Part shown: piece by piece, positions 55,535 to 64,000 of the stretch
How positions within the stretch are numbered: position 1 is the first letter of the stretch
How the letters are laid out: the number at the start of each line of letters is the position of its first letter
NCBI GenBank assembly: GCA_947498355.1
Contig: CANMKA010000006.1
Coordinates: 1-64,000 of the forward strand
Direction of reading: 5' to 3'
Source: an uncultured Paraglaciecola sp.
Lineage (GTDB): Bacteria > Pseudomonadota > Gammaproteobacteria > Enterobacterales > Alteromonadaceae
Length of the DNA: 64,000 nucleotides
Translations under genes and position numbers: made by a program
The notes under the pieces: model-generated
What the model saw: the letters and a program-made list of their open reading frames with translations, nothing else
Told to the model about the DNA's origin: nothing
Database searches by the model: none

Positions 55535-56974
55535 ATGAAAGGAACAATCACCCCCTCAATTTACTGGTACGATTTTGAAACTTGGGGTGCCAATCCGCAA
55601 AAAGATATTCCTTGCCAGTTTGCTGGTATTCGAACCGATTATGACCTCAACATAATCAGTGAGCCTTTAATGGTTTACAATCAGATCCCTAACGATTGTT
55701 TACCTCAGCCTCAAGCCTGTCTCATTACTGGTATAACCCCGCAAAAGACCATAGAAAAAGGACTGATTGAAAGAGACTTTATTGCCAAAATCCATCATGA
55801 ATTTAGTCAAGCCCAAACCTGCGTAGCCGGTTACAACAGCATAAGATTTGACGATGAAGTCACCCGCTATGCTTTATACCGAAACTTCTACGACCCTTAC
55901 GCCAGGGAATGGCAAAATGGTAATAGCCGATGGGACATTATAGATTTAGCCAGAGCTTGCTATGCGTTGCGACCAGAAGGTATCAAGTGGCCCAAAAAAG
56001 ACAATGGTCTACCTAGTTTTAAACTTGAAGACCTAACTCGGGCTAACGATATCGAGCACCAAGCTGCACACGACGCTATGTCAGACGTATACGCGACCAT
56101 AGCAATTGCCAAATTGATACGCCATGCGCAACCAAAGCTGTATGAGTATGTATTTAACCTTCGCAAAAAACAACAAACAGCCGAGCTGATCGATTGCCAA
56201 CAACTAAAACCTTTAGTACATGTCTCTTCAAAATTACCCTCGGAACAAGGATGCTGCACTTGGGTTGTGCCAATTGGCTTTCATCCCGTGAATAAAAACG
56301 CTGTCATAGTTATCAACTTAGCCCAAGATCCTACACCTTTATTCAACCTCAGCCCTACCCAAATTAGAGAAAAACTTTACACACCAACAAGTATGCTAGA
56401 TGAAGGTGAAGAACGCCTTCCATTAAAACTCATTCATCTAAATAAATGCCCCATCCTCGCACCAGCCAAGACCCTAACTGAAGACAATGCGGCTCGACTT
56501 AATATTGATCGTCAGCGTTGTTTAACCCACTTACAATTAATTAAATCCGCCGAAAACCTAATACCTAAATTACAAGAAGTCTACGTAGAGCAAGAAGAGC
56601 GTGAAACCCCTGATGCAGACTATGCCTTGTATTCTGGTGGTTTTATTCCAAGTTCTGATAAAGCGCTAATGCAGACGGTCGTATCTGCTGGCGCCGATGA
56701 AATGGTTGAGCTGAGCTTACCTTTTCAAGATAAACGCCTAAATACCTTGTTATTTAGATATAGAGCTCGGAACTTCCCGCAGTCATTAAGTCAAACCGAG
56801 ATTGATAAATGGCAGGCGCACAGGCAGTTTAAACTAACGGATCCAAGCTCCCAAGCAAGTATTATCCTGTCCGACTACTTATTAGAATTGGAGCAGTTAA
56901 TGGATCAGTATCAAAATCACCCCGATAAAGTCGCGTTACTAAAACACTTATATGCTTATGCAAGTCATTTATAA
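55535..56974 (+). CDS. sbcB: exodeoxyribonuclease I
   Basis: Exonuclease I degrades single-stranded DNA 3' to 5' in recombination and mismatch repair. The 479-residue protein has the DEDDh exonuclease motifs: YDFETWG (D, E), NSIRFDDEVTRYALYRNF (D) and HDAMSDVYAT (H, D). Its C-terminal SH3-like and helical regions follow. Length is normal and it is transcribed alone. Confidence 0.94.
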   Translation: MKGTITPSIYWYDFETWGANPQKDIPCQFAGIRTDYDLNIISEPLMVYNQIPNDCLPQPQACLITGITPQKTIEKGLIERDFIAKIHHEFSQAQTCVAGYNSIRFDDEVTRYALYRNFYDPYAREWQNGNSRWDIIDLARACYALRPEGIKWPKKDNGLPSFKLEDLTRANDIEHQAAHDAMSDVYATIAIAKLIRHAQPKLYEYVFNLRKKQQTAELIDCQQLKPLVHVSSKLPSEQGCCTWVVPIGFHPVNKNAVIVINLAQDPTPLFNLSPTQIREKLYTPTSMLDEGEERLPLKLIHLNKCPILAPAKTLTEDNAARLNIDRQRCLTHLQLIKSAENLIPKLQEVYVEQEERETPDADYALYSGGFIPSSDKALMQTVVSAGADEMVELSLPFQDKRLNTLLFRYRARNFPQSLSQTEIDKWQAHRQFKLTDPSSQASIILSDYLLELEQLMDQYQNHPDKVALLKHLYAYASHL

Positions 56975-57121
56975 ACGTGCTATAAAATAAATACCCTGCA
57001 TTTGCAGAGACAGATTTTACGTTAGGTTTACAGCGAAAAACCTCATACTTTAGTAAACCTGACCGATAATGATGAAAAGAGCTAATTGCATACACGCATT
57101 AATGAATTCGAAGGCAAGCCA

Positions 57122-58786
57122 ATGCAAGGAATAACATTAACAGTCGATTCTAAAAATACTTATTTAGATATAAGTATTGACCCTACCCAATTGTCTTCAG
57201 CTATTGATGCCAAGCTCATCTCGCAACTTATTAGCCAGAGCAATTACAGTAAGTTTTTTATTTTTGAAGACAACTTGATTGATCTGATCACCACTTTCAA
57301 AAATGCAACGGCTAATAACGACCAAAGAGTCATCACTCAAAGAGTTGGAGAAAGACGCGACACCAAAATCAAAATAGTCATTGCCGAGGGCGAACTCTCC
57401 GCGCATATGACCCTAGTGAGCGGCTATGCGGGTAAAATCCCAAGCCTTAAAGATCTACAAAGTGCCTTAACAGATGCTGGTGTTAGCCGCGGGATCAGCA
57501 CCAAGCGCTTGGCCAAACTCAGTGCACAAATTCAAGCCAGTCAATCAGGTGAAATCTTTGAAGACATAGTCGCCAAAGGTCTCCCTCCTCGAACTGGTCG
57601 CCCGTCTAAATTAAAACCTCTTGTGCAAAATGCCCTAGAGCGGATTTTAACGCCTCAAACAAAAACAGGCGAAAGAGTGGATATGCGGGACCTAGGCGCA
57701 ATAATTTGTGTCAAAAAAGGCGAGCCTTTGCTTCGCAGAATGCCTCCTACAGAAGGACGCAGTGGTTACACAGTAACTGGCGTGACATTAAAAGCCAAAC
57801 AAGGCGAATGGTTAGCACTTAAACCTGGTGATGGTGCCATTGTCAGTGATACAGACGAAAACCTGTTAATTGCAGACATAGCAGGTATGCCCAAATTTAA
57901 AGAGCCTAAAATGTGGGTTGACGATACCTTTATATGTAAAGGCGTTAACGTAGGCACAGGCAATGTCGAATACGATGGTGCGGTTTTAGTTAATGGCGAC
58001 GTAACTGAAAATATGCGTATTGTTGCTAGCGGTGATATCACCATCAATGGCTTTGTCGAGTCAGCATATATTCAAGCCGGAGGGGATATCATTATCACCG
58101 AAGGAGCCATGGGCAAAGTTAACGATGCAATTACAGAGTACAGTACGACTTTACATGCCCAAGGCAGTATCCACCTTCAGCATGGACAAGGCCTAGACTT
58201 AAAGTGTAATGGCAATATTTCTATCGGACGCCAACTCGCCTACAGCCGTATTGATTCAAAAGGAAAAGTCACAGTAGGTGCAGTAGACAAGCCCAATGGT
58301 AATATTTTTGCGTGTACCATTAAATGCCATTCACAGTTCACTGCTGGAACAGTTGGCGCAGTATCTGGCAGCAATTTAAGTGTTGATTTTAGCGAAGGCT
58401 TTAATACGTTATTAGAACGTAAAGACACCCTAGACGACTTATTAAAACAAATATCGGACAACAATCTGCGTCATCTAGAGCGCATGAATGCCATAAATGC
58501 TAAGTTCGTCCCAAAAGAAATGCAGCAACGGGTCGATGAAGCAAACAAACTATTCGAAAATGAATCTCAGTTACTTAACTGGTTACATATGAAAGCCAGT
58601 GAAATGAAAAAGAATAAACAAAGCTACCAAGATAACTTAAAGCTTATTGCGAATAAAAAAATCTATCCAGGTGTCGTGCTCAAACTTAATAACAAAACAT
58701 GGCGAGCAGACAGAGAATATGATCGCTCTTCCGTCGCTTTTGAAGGCCACCAGTGGAAATTCGATCCTATTATTAGCAAAATGTAA
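57122..58786 (+). CDS. FapA-like (DUF342) polymer-forming protein
   Basis: This 554-residue protein has a FapA domain core: ARLSAQIQAS-like start, KPLVQNALERILTP, RMPPTEGRSGYTVTGVTL and a right-handed beta-helix around GNVEYDGAVLVNGDVTENM and GDITINGFVESAYI, then coiled coil near 450-510. In Bacillus FapA-type proteins influence cell size; the role here is unknown. The frame is open from TTG 57086, but ATG at 57122 has AAGG upstream and begins at the family start MQGITL. Confidence 0.85.
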   Translation: MQGITLTVDSKNTYLDISIDPTQLSSAIDAKLISQLISQSNYSKFFIFEDNLIDLITTFKNATANNDQRVITQRVGERRDTKIKIVIAEGELSAHMTLVSGYAGKIPSLKDLQSALTDAGVSRGISTKRLAKLSAQIQASQSGEIFEDIVAKGLPPRTGRPSKLKPLVQNALERILTPQTKTGERVDMRDLGAIICVKKGEPLLRRMPPTEGRSGYTVTGVTLKAKQGEWLALKPGDGAIVSDTDENLLIADIAGMPKFKEPKMWVDDTFICKGVNVGTGNVEYDGAVLVNGDVTENMRIVASGDITINGFVESAYIQAGGDIIITEGAMGKVNDAITEYSTTLHAQGSIHLQHGQGLDLKCNGNISIGRQLAYSRIDSKGKVTVGAVDKPNGNIFACTIKCHSQFTAGTVGAVSGSNLSVDFSEGFNTLLERKDTLDDLLKQISDNNLRHLERMNAINAKFVPKEMQQRVDEANKLFENESQLLNWLHMKASEMKKNKQSYQDNLKLIANKKIYPGVVLKLNNKTWRADREYDRSSVAFEGHQWKFDPIISKM

Positions 58787-58866
58787 GATTATTACTTATT
58801 TAGCCAATTACGTTATTTACCACTACACATTAAAGCCAGTGTCTTACCCTACAATAGGAAACCTCT

Positions 58867-59349
58867 ATGCTAGAAAGCGTTTACCCTTATAACGCGACAC
58901 TCAACTCAGGTGAAGACATCTCTCTTGAGCAATACAGAGGTAAAGTCTTGCTAATCGTTAACACAGCAAGTAAATGTGGGTTTACACCACAATATGAGGG
59001 GCTTCAAGCTCTGCAAAATACCTATACCGAACAAGGGTTTACTATACTGGCTTTTCCATGCGATCAATTCGGCCACCAAGAGCCCGGTTCAGACCAAGAA
59101 ATACAGCAATTTTGCAGCCTGAACTTTAGCGTTAACTTTCCTTTGTTTAAAAAAGTCGAGGTCAACGGTGAACAAGCCTTGCCTCTTTATGCTTTTTTAA
59201 AACAACAGGCTCCGGGTATTTTAGGATCGAAAAATATAAAGTGGAATTTCACCAAATTCTTAGTCAACAAGCAGGGACAAGTCGTGAAACGTTATGGGCC
59301 TATCACCAAACCCGAAAAAATTGCCGAGGATATAGAGTCTTTACTTTAA
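58867..59349 (+). CDS. glutathione peroxidase
   Basis: This 160-residue protein of the glutathione peroxidase family uses cysteine instead of selenocysteine. The catalytic C37 is in NTASKCGFTPQYEGL, with FPCDQFGHQEPG and KWNFTKFLV completing the catalytic tetrad region. Members reduce peroxides with thioredoxin or glutathione. ATAGGAAACC precedes the ATG. It is convergent with cmoM. Confidence 0.93.
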   Translation: MLESVYPYNATLNSGEDISLEQYRGKVLLIVNTASKCGFTPQYEGLQALQNTYTEQGFTILAFPCDQFGHQEPGSDQEIQQFCSLNFSVNFPLFKKVEVNGEQALPLYAFLKQQAPGILGSKNIKWNFTKFLVNKQGQVVKRYGPITKPEKIAEDIESLL

Positions 59350-59406
59350 CTTCATGCCCCTACAAGCGAGTACCATCTTTTATTTTTAGCAAACTAGACC
59401 TGAAAT

Positions 59407-60177
59407 TTAACGCACGTTATTCGAGCAAATCACGTGAAAGTACTTACCTAACCACATAAATGGATCTGTCTTGCCATATTGCCGCTCCAACGCCAATAAA
59501 GCATCATATTGACTGGTTTGTTTATCTAATTCTCGCATATAATCGTGAAAGCAGCGTATTCCAGCCATATGTTGTACGCGAACAGGGTAACACTCTAACG
59601 CTTTTAGTACGTCTTTAGGTTTAAGGGGATAATTGGGCGTTAAACGCACCCGGTTTTTGGTTTGCATGCCTTTTTCGACATAATCAAAATTGCCGTAACA
59701 CATGTTGCCAAATAACTGTGCATCGTAATTAAAAAAGCTTAAAGAGATGTGCCCTTTCGGTTTAAGCAAACTCATCAGCTTTTCAATCACTGGGTACGGC
59801 TGTTCTAACCACTCTAACACGGCATGACAAATCACTAAGTCGTAAGGTTCATCGCGGGGCAAAGACAAAATATCCGTATGCATGACTGTTAACGACGAAT
59901 ACTCACTTAAACGATGTTTAGCAAATGCCAAGGATTCACCAGAAATATCCGTCAAAGTCACGTCATGACCCATTGCGAGCAGACTTTCGGTCATCATACC
60001 TGTGCCTCCCCCCGCATCCAAAACACGCAAAGGCTTAGCTGTAAGCTCGACTTCACTGCTTAGGTAGTCAAACAATAGCTGATGCCTCAAGCGCCCCTTA
60101 GTCGAACCGTATATGTTGTTATGAAACTTAGTCGCAATATCGTCAAAACAACGATCACCTTTTGAACTATTCATCAA
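59407..60177 (-). CDS. cmoM: tRNA 5-carboxymethoxyuridine methyltransferase
   Basis: CmoM methylates cmo5U34 to its methyl ester in some tRNAs with SAM. The 256-residue protein matches the family: FDDIATKFHNNIYGSTKGRL, the SAM-binding LDAGGGTGMM, HAVLEWLEQPYPV, GNFDYVEKGM and RCFHDYMREL. It lies 12 bases after the Nif3-like gene in the same direction, so the two may be co-transcribed. Confidence 0.9.
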   Translation of the reverse strand: MMNSSKGDRCFDDIATKFHNNIYGSTKGRLRHQLLFDYLSSEVELTAKPLRVLDAGGGTGMMTESLLAMGHDVTLTDISGESLAFAKHRLSEYSSLTVMHTDILSLPRDEPYDLVICHAVLEWLEQPYPVIEKLMSLLKPKGHISLSFFNYDAQLFGNMCYGNFDYVEKGMQTKNRVRLTPNYPLKPKDVLKALECYPVRVQHMAGIRCFHDYMRELDKQTSQYDALLALERQYGKTDPFMWLGKYFHVICSNNVR

Positions 60178-60189
60178 TAAGCCTTGAGG

Positions 60190-60951
60190 TTATGCGGGGT
60201 TGTCGATATCGATAAAGACTGATTCAATACCAAAGCATTCAGCGACTTTATTGCCCACGGCTTTTGCTCCGTAACGTTCAGTGGCATGATGGCCGGCTGC
60301 AAAAAAGTGAATATTCATCTCTCTGGCGGTATGAATGGTTTGCTCCGATACTTCTCCTGTAATAAACCCATCTATGCCCAACTCAGCAGCTTGTTGAATG
60401 TAGCCTTGGCCGCCACCAGAGCACCAAGCTAGGGTGCTAATGTGAGTTTTCTGGCCAGCTTCATGCAGAGGGTGACGCCCAAGTTTATTCGTCAATAGCT
60501 GAACCACATCAGCTGCAAGTAGAGGCTGCTCAAACTTACCTTGCATCACGACACTATATGGGTTGCTCTTTTCTAGGGGTTGTACCTGTTGTATACCAAA
60601 CAACTGTGCAAGTTGCGCGTTATTACCCAGCTCAGGATGAACATCTAGGGGTAAATGATAAGCAAATAAATTAATATCGTTTGCCAACAATGCCTGTAAC
60701 CGGTTTTTTTTCATACCGACAACACAAGGATTTTCACCTTTCCAAAAATACCCATGATGCACCAAAATCGCATCGGCATTTTCAGCTATAGCTTGGTCAA
60801 TAAGAGCTTGGGAGGCGGTAACCCCAGTAACTAACTTGTTAATCTGCCCTTTGCCCTCAACCTGTAATCCATTTGGACAGTAATCTTTAATTTTTTCGGG
60901 CTTGAGCAAGGAATTTAAAAAAGACAGGAGTTCGTTTCTCGAAACAGACAT
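60190..60951 (-). CDS. Nif3-like dinuclear metal centre protein
   Basis: This 253-residue YbgI/Nif3-like protein forms hexamers with a dinuclear metal site. Metal ligands are in DAILVHHGYFW, LFAYHLPLDVHPELGN and FFAAGHHATERYGA. It is related to GTP cyclohydrolase type proteins but its function is unsettled. Its length fits the family and the frame is intact. Confidence 0.9.
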   Translation of the reverse strand: MSVSRNELLSFLNSLLKPEKIKDYCPNGLQVEGKGQINKLVTGVTASQALIDQAIAENADAILVHHGYFWKGENPCVVGMKKNRLQALLANDINLFAYHLPLDVHPELGNNAQLAQLFGIQQVQPLEKSNPYSVVMQGKFEQPLLAADVVQLLTNKLGRHPLHEAGQKTHISTLAWCSGGGQGYIQQAAELGIDGFITGEVSEQTIHTAREMNIHFFAAGHHATERYGAKAVGNKVAECFGIESVFIDIDNPA

Positions 60952-61077
60952 ACTATTTTCCTAATTATCAATTCAATAAAGACTTTATTTGGCTAAAAAT
61001 TAGACTTCAATTCGAATTAAAGGTATAAAAACATAACGTTTTGTTAACATACTAGACACGAGGTAAGCGCAACAATT

Positions 61078-61398
61078 ATGGCTAAATTAGACAAAGATCA
61101 GGTCATCGCATCATTCACAGAAGCATACACCAAGCATCATGGTAAAGCCCCCAAGATTGAAGCAAAAGGCGGATGGTATAGTGTTGATGGCGCAAAAAAT
61201 GTTCGTCTCGCTGATTTAAACAACCAAATTAGTGGCTTCACTGCAAAGCCCCCCAAAGACGCACCTAAACCCAGTCAGTCAATTAAAAAAACGGCTTCAA
61301 ACGTTAAAGCCAAAAAAGCACCTTCGACTTTTTCTGTCAAACAGTATTGGGCTGAAAAAATCGCTCAAACCAACCCTGGCGTTAAAGCCCCTCGTTAA
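61078..61398 (+). CDS. unknown small basic protein
   Basis: This 106-residue protein has a compact N-terminal part (KAPKIEAKGGWYSVDGAKNVRLADLN, about 1-55) followed by a lysine-, proline- and serine-rich linker and a short helix (SVKQYWAEKIAQT). I do not recognise it. Its high charge suggests a nucleic acid or chromatin-related role, but that is inference. It diverges from the Nif3-like gene over about 126 bases and is 160 bases from alaA. Its frame and codon use look real. Confidence 0.6.
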   Translation: MAKLDKDQVIASFTEAYTKHHGKAPKIEAKGGWYSVDGAKNVRLADLNNQISGFTAKPPKDAPKPSQSIKKTASNVKAKKAPSTFSVKQYWAEKIAQTNPGVKAPR

Positions 61399-61560
61399 AC
61401 TGATCATAGCTTGATATATGGACTCTACGCCACTAGTCAAACCAAGTGGTGTTGACCAAAACTAAAGGAGTCCGTACATCGAAATCAGATTAAATAGTGC
61501 TTAACAGGCATACCCCTCTTAGTTTACTCTGTGCACCAAGCAAGACTTAGCCGTTAAATC

Positions 61561-62781
61561 ATGAAAAAATTCAATAAATCAAATAAATTAGAGAACGTTT
61601 GCTACGAAATCCGTGGCCCAATATTAACCGAAGCAAAAAAGATGGAAGACGAAGGTCACCGTATTCTTAAGCTCAATATCGGGAATCCCGCGCCTTTTGG
61701 CTTCGAAGCGCCCGACGATATATTGAAAGACGTGATCCACAACCTACCTAAGTCTCAAGGTTACTCTGATTCGAATGGCATCTATCCTGCTCGCGTTGCA
61801 GTTATGCAATACTACCAACAGAAAAACATTAAAAATGTCACGGTAGACGATATTTTTATTGGTAATGGGGTAAGCGAGTTGATTGTTATGGCGATGCAAG
61901 GCCTACTCGACGATATGGACGAAGTGCTGTTACCCGCTCCAGACTATCCTCTTTGGACCGCTGCCGTAAGTCTTGCCTCAGGTAAGCCAGTGCATTATTT
62001 ATGTGACGACCAAAATGATTGGCAACCGGATATTGACGACATAAAAAGTAAAATTAGCGACAAAACCAAAGCCATAGTGTTAATCAACCCTAATAACCCA
62101 ACGGGCGCGGTGTACAGCAAAGCCTTGCTATTAGAAATACTTGAACTTGCCAGAGAGCATGGCCTAGCCGTAATTAGCGATGAAATATATGACAAAATCT
62201 TGTACGACGATGCTCAGCATCATTGTATTGCCAGCTTGGCCGAAGATTTATTTTGTATTACGTTAAGTGGTTTATCGAAAAATTATCGTGTTGCGGGTTT
62301 TAGAGCGGGCTGGTTAGTAGTCAGTGGCAATAAACGCATTGCCCAAGGCTACATAGACGGCTTGAATATGCTTTCGTCAATGCGTATGTGTGCCAACGTG
62401 CCCAGCCAACATGCAATTCAAACTGCCTTGGGTGGATATCAGAGTATTAACGAATTAATTAGCCACGATGGCCGCCTCAAGCAACAACGTGATTTGGCTC
62501 ATAGCATGTTAAATGCAGTTGACGGATTAGAATGCATTTTGCCTAAGGGCGCTATGTACTGCTTTGTTAAAGTGGACGCACAAAAGTTTAATATCACTGA
62601 CGATGAACAAATGATCTTAGACTTACTTCGCGCACAAAAAGTGTTGTTGGTACATGGCTCAGCTTTTAACTTACATCAAGGCTGTTATTTTAGACTGGTA
62701 TTTTTACCCAGCATAGACACCTTACGCAGTGCATTAACAGGTATCGCTACATTCTTCAAACACTACAAGCAGGTCAACTAA
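61561..62781 (+). CDS. alaA: alanine-synthesising aminotransferase AlaA
   Basis: AlaA (YfbQ) makes alanine from pyruvate and glutamate. The 406-residue class I/II aminotransferase begins [14 protein letters not shown], has [19 protein letters not shown] and the pyridoxal phosphate lysine in [16 protein letters not shown], then [16 protein letters not shown]. It overlaps yfbR by one base (TAATG), so the two are translationally coupled, the same order as in E. coli. Confidence 0.94.
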   Translation: MKKFNKSNKLENVCYEIRGPILTEAKKMEDEGHRILKLNIGNPAPFGFEAPDDILKDVIHNLPKSQGYSDSNGIYPARVAVMQYYQQKNIKNVTVDDIFIGNGVSELIVMAMQGLLDDMDEVLLPAPDYPLWTAAVSLASGKPVHYLCDDQNDWQPDIDDIKSKISDKTKAIVLINPNNPTGAVYSKALLLEILELAREHGLAVISDEIYDKILYDDAQHHCIASLAEDLFCITLSGLSKNYRVAGFRAGWLVVSGNKRIAQGYIDGLNMLSSMRMCANVPSQHAIQTALGGYQSINELISHDGRLKQQRDLAHSMLNAVDGLECILPKGAMYCFVKVDAQKFNITDDEQMILDLLRAQKVLLVHGSAFNLHQGCYFRLVFLPSIDTLRSALTGIATFFKHYKQVN

Positions 62782-63389
62782 TGGTATTTACCACCATTAA
62801 GAGCCACTTCTTTGCCCATTTAGCTCGCATGAAACTCATCAACAGATGGCCTTTAATGCGTAATGTGCGTACCGAAAACGTCCAAGAACATAGTCTTCAG
62901 GTTGCAATGGTTGCGCATTCATTGGCCTTAATTAGAAACAAATATTTTGATGGTCAACTCGACCCTAACGAAGTAGCAACTATCGCCATGTTTCATGATG
63001 TATCCGAAGTCTTAACTGGCGACTTACCCACGCCGGTTAAATATTCCAACCCCTCGATTCGTGATGAATACAAAAAGATTGAGAAACTCGCTGAAAAACG
63101 ACTTATCAATATGGCGCCAGAAGATTTTCACAACGATTATGCCAAACTTATCGACCATCATTATCACTCCGACGACATACAATTTATTGTAAAAGCCGCC
63201 GACGTCATTTGTGCCTATTTAAAAACTCTAGAAGAGCTATCTGCGGGTAACCGAGAGTTTGAACTGGCCAAAAAGCGCCTCGATAAAATGCTCAAAGATT
63301 ATAATTCAGGTGAAGTAAATTACTTTATGCAGGCCTATGTCCCTAGCTTTAGCCTGAGTTTGGACGAAATAAGCCAAGAAGATAGCTAA
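62781..63389 (+). CDS. yfbR: 5'-deoxynucleotidase YfbR
   Basis: YfbR hydrolyses deoxynucleoside 5'-monophosphates. The 202-residue HD-domain protein has the metal site in [13 protein letters not shown] and [18 protein letters not shown], plus DHHYHSDD. It is followed 78 bases later by the dGTPase gene, placing two dNTP-degrading HD enzymes in a row. Confidence 0.93.
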   Translation: MVFTTIKSHFFAHLARMKLINRWPLMRNVRTENVQEHSLQVAMVAHSLALIRNKYFDGQLDPNEVATIAMFHDVSEVLTGDLPTPVKYSNPSIRDEYKKIEKLAEKRLINMAPEDFHNDYAKLIDHHYHSDDIQFIVKAADVICAYLKTLEELSAGNREFELAKKRLDKMLKDYNSGEVNYFMQAYVPSFSLSLDEISQEDS

Positions 63390-63466
63390 GTAACCTTGAT
63401 TTATCGCTATTGGTTTGTTGATATGTGTACACAACTTATTAGCAACGTGCGACGTAACCTAGCGTA

Positions 63467-64000
63467 ATGACCCCTTGGACAGAAAGACGACTCGATAAAA
63501 AGGCCCAACGCGAGGGTGACCATCGCAATCCCTTTCAACGAGACAAAGCCAGAATATTACATTCGGCAGCATTTAGGCGTTTACAGGCAAAGACCCAAGT
63601 ACTAGGAGTGGGCATGAGTGACTTTTATCGCACTCGGCTTACGCACTCTCTCGAAGCTTCTCAGATTGGCCAAGGCATTGCCGCACAGCTCCGTATCAAG
63701 CATCCTCAACTTACCGAACAATTGGGCCTTAACGATAATTTGATCGAAGCCCTGTGCTTAGCCCACGATATTGGTCATCCGCCTTTTGGCCATGGAGGCG
63801 AAATTGCCCTGCACTATATGATGCATCAGCACGGCGGGTTTGAAGGCAATGGTCAAACATTCAGAATTGTCACTCGGTTAGAACCCTACACCGCTGATGC
63901 AGGGATGAATCTGAGTCGCCGTACCTTACTCGGCCTAGTCAAGTATCCTAATTTTATTGATCAACTCAGCCAGCAAACATTAAAGTCGGACCCAGTCGTA
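63467..64000 (+). CDS. dgt: dGTPase-family triphosphohydrolase, 5' part only
   Basis: The frame is open from ATG at 63467 to the window edge, giving 178 residues. It begins [20 protein letters not shown] and carries [19 protein letters not shown] and [14 protein letters not shown], the HD-domain metal motifs of dGTPase-like enzymes, which cleave dNTPs to nucleosides and triphosphate. The rest lies outside the window, so length and subtype cannot be judged. Confidence 0.9.
   Translation, partial: MTPWTERRLDKKAQREGDHRNPFQRDKARILHSAAFRRLQAKTQVLGVGMSDFYRTRLTHSLEASQIGQGIAAQLRIKHPQLTEQLGLNDNLIEALCLAHDIGHPPFGHGGEIALHYMMHQHGGFEGNGQTFRIVTRLEPYTADAGMNLSRRTLLGLVKYPNFIDQLSQQTLKSDPVV

Noticed and set aside
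58647..58892. 81-codon frame bridging the FapA-like and peroxidase genes
   Set aside because: It overlaps both real genes out of frame and has no support.

Overview
The window is chromosomal DNA of a marine gammaproteobacterium, most likely of the order Alteromonadales (Alteromonas/Glaciecola/Paraglaciecola group). This rests on protein similarity as I recognise it and on gene order: a kdsB, Trm112-like, lpxK, msbA, comEC block; a ccoNOQP-HIS block near ttcA; alaA-yfbR-dgt; a DUF2987 gene; and marine accessory genes (flavin-dependent halogenase family, spondin-domain proteins, an alginate-lyase-family lipoprotein). Base composition is moderately AT-rich and genes are densely packed on both strands. 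No rRNA, CRISPR array, insertion sequence or intact prophage was seen.

Layout. 1-2.4 kb: a MAPEG-family membrane protein, about 780 bases of repetitive non-coding DNA, and a secreted kelch protein. 2.4-9.3 kb (minus): SDR, kdsB, Trm112-like, lpxK, msbA and comEC, the lipid A/Kdo assembly and export block, with a divergent DUF2062 gene that appears to start at ATT. 10-18 kb (minus): halogenase-family flavoprotein, GGDEF/EAL protein, sulfotransferase-like protein, Nudix hydrolase, transglycosylase-like lipoprotein and gshA. 18-20.3 kb (plus): Hpt protein, pseudouridine synthase and ketopantoate reductase, followed by DUF4862 (minus) and a single-domain haemoglobin. 22.6-25 kb: a hydroxyacid dehydrogenase/VOC pair facing a LysR regulator, then a decayed phage-type integrase tail next to a Gly-Cys-Leu tRNA operon. 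26-32.6 kb: flavin reductase-like protein, a second GGDEF/EAL paralogue, a ThuA-like lipoprotein, a cation/proton antiporter and two bacterioferritin genes. 33.3-40.4 kb: cbb3 cytochrome oxidase and its assembly genes. 40.7-51.7 kb: ttcA, patatin-like esterase, a three-gene envelope operon (membrane protein, Bax-like glucosaminidase, DUF2987), rlmI, a PilZ protein, hrpA and a CBS protein. 52-55.2 kb: two tandem spondin-domain proteins and the alginate-lyase-family lipoprotein. 55.5-64 kb: sbcB, FapA-like protein, glutathione peroxidase, cmoM, a Nif3-like protein, a small basic protein, alaA, yfbR and the 5' part of dgt.

Shared themes. Three c-di-GMP proteins occur: two GGDEF/EAL paralogues with the same N-terminal periplasmic domain, and one PilZ protein. 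Redox and metal handling is represented by gshA, glutathione peroxidase, haemoglobin, bacterioferritins and the copper-dependent cbb3 oxidase with its CcoI copper pump. The two bacterioferritin subunits have complementary losses: one keeps the haem methionine but lacks ferroxidase ligands, the other the reverse. The observations most worth checking are this pair, the shared sensor domain of the GGDEF/EAL paralogues, the integrase scar beside the tRNAs, an apparent terminator inside the coding region of an unknown membrane protein, the ATT start, and the orphan halogenase with a changed WxWxIP motif. I did not find a clearly new multi-gene system.
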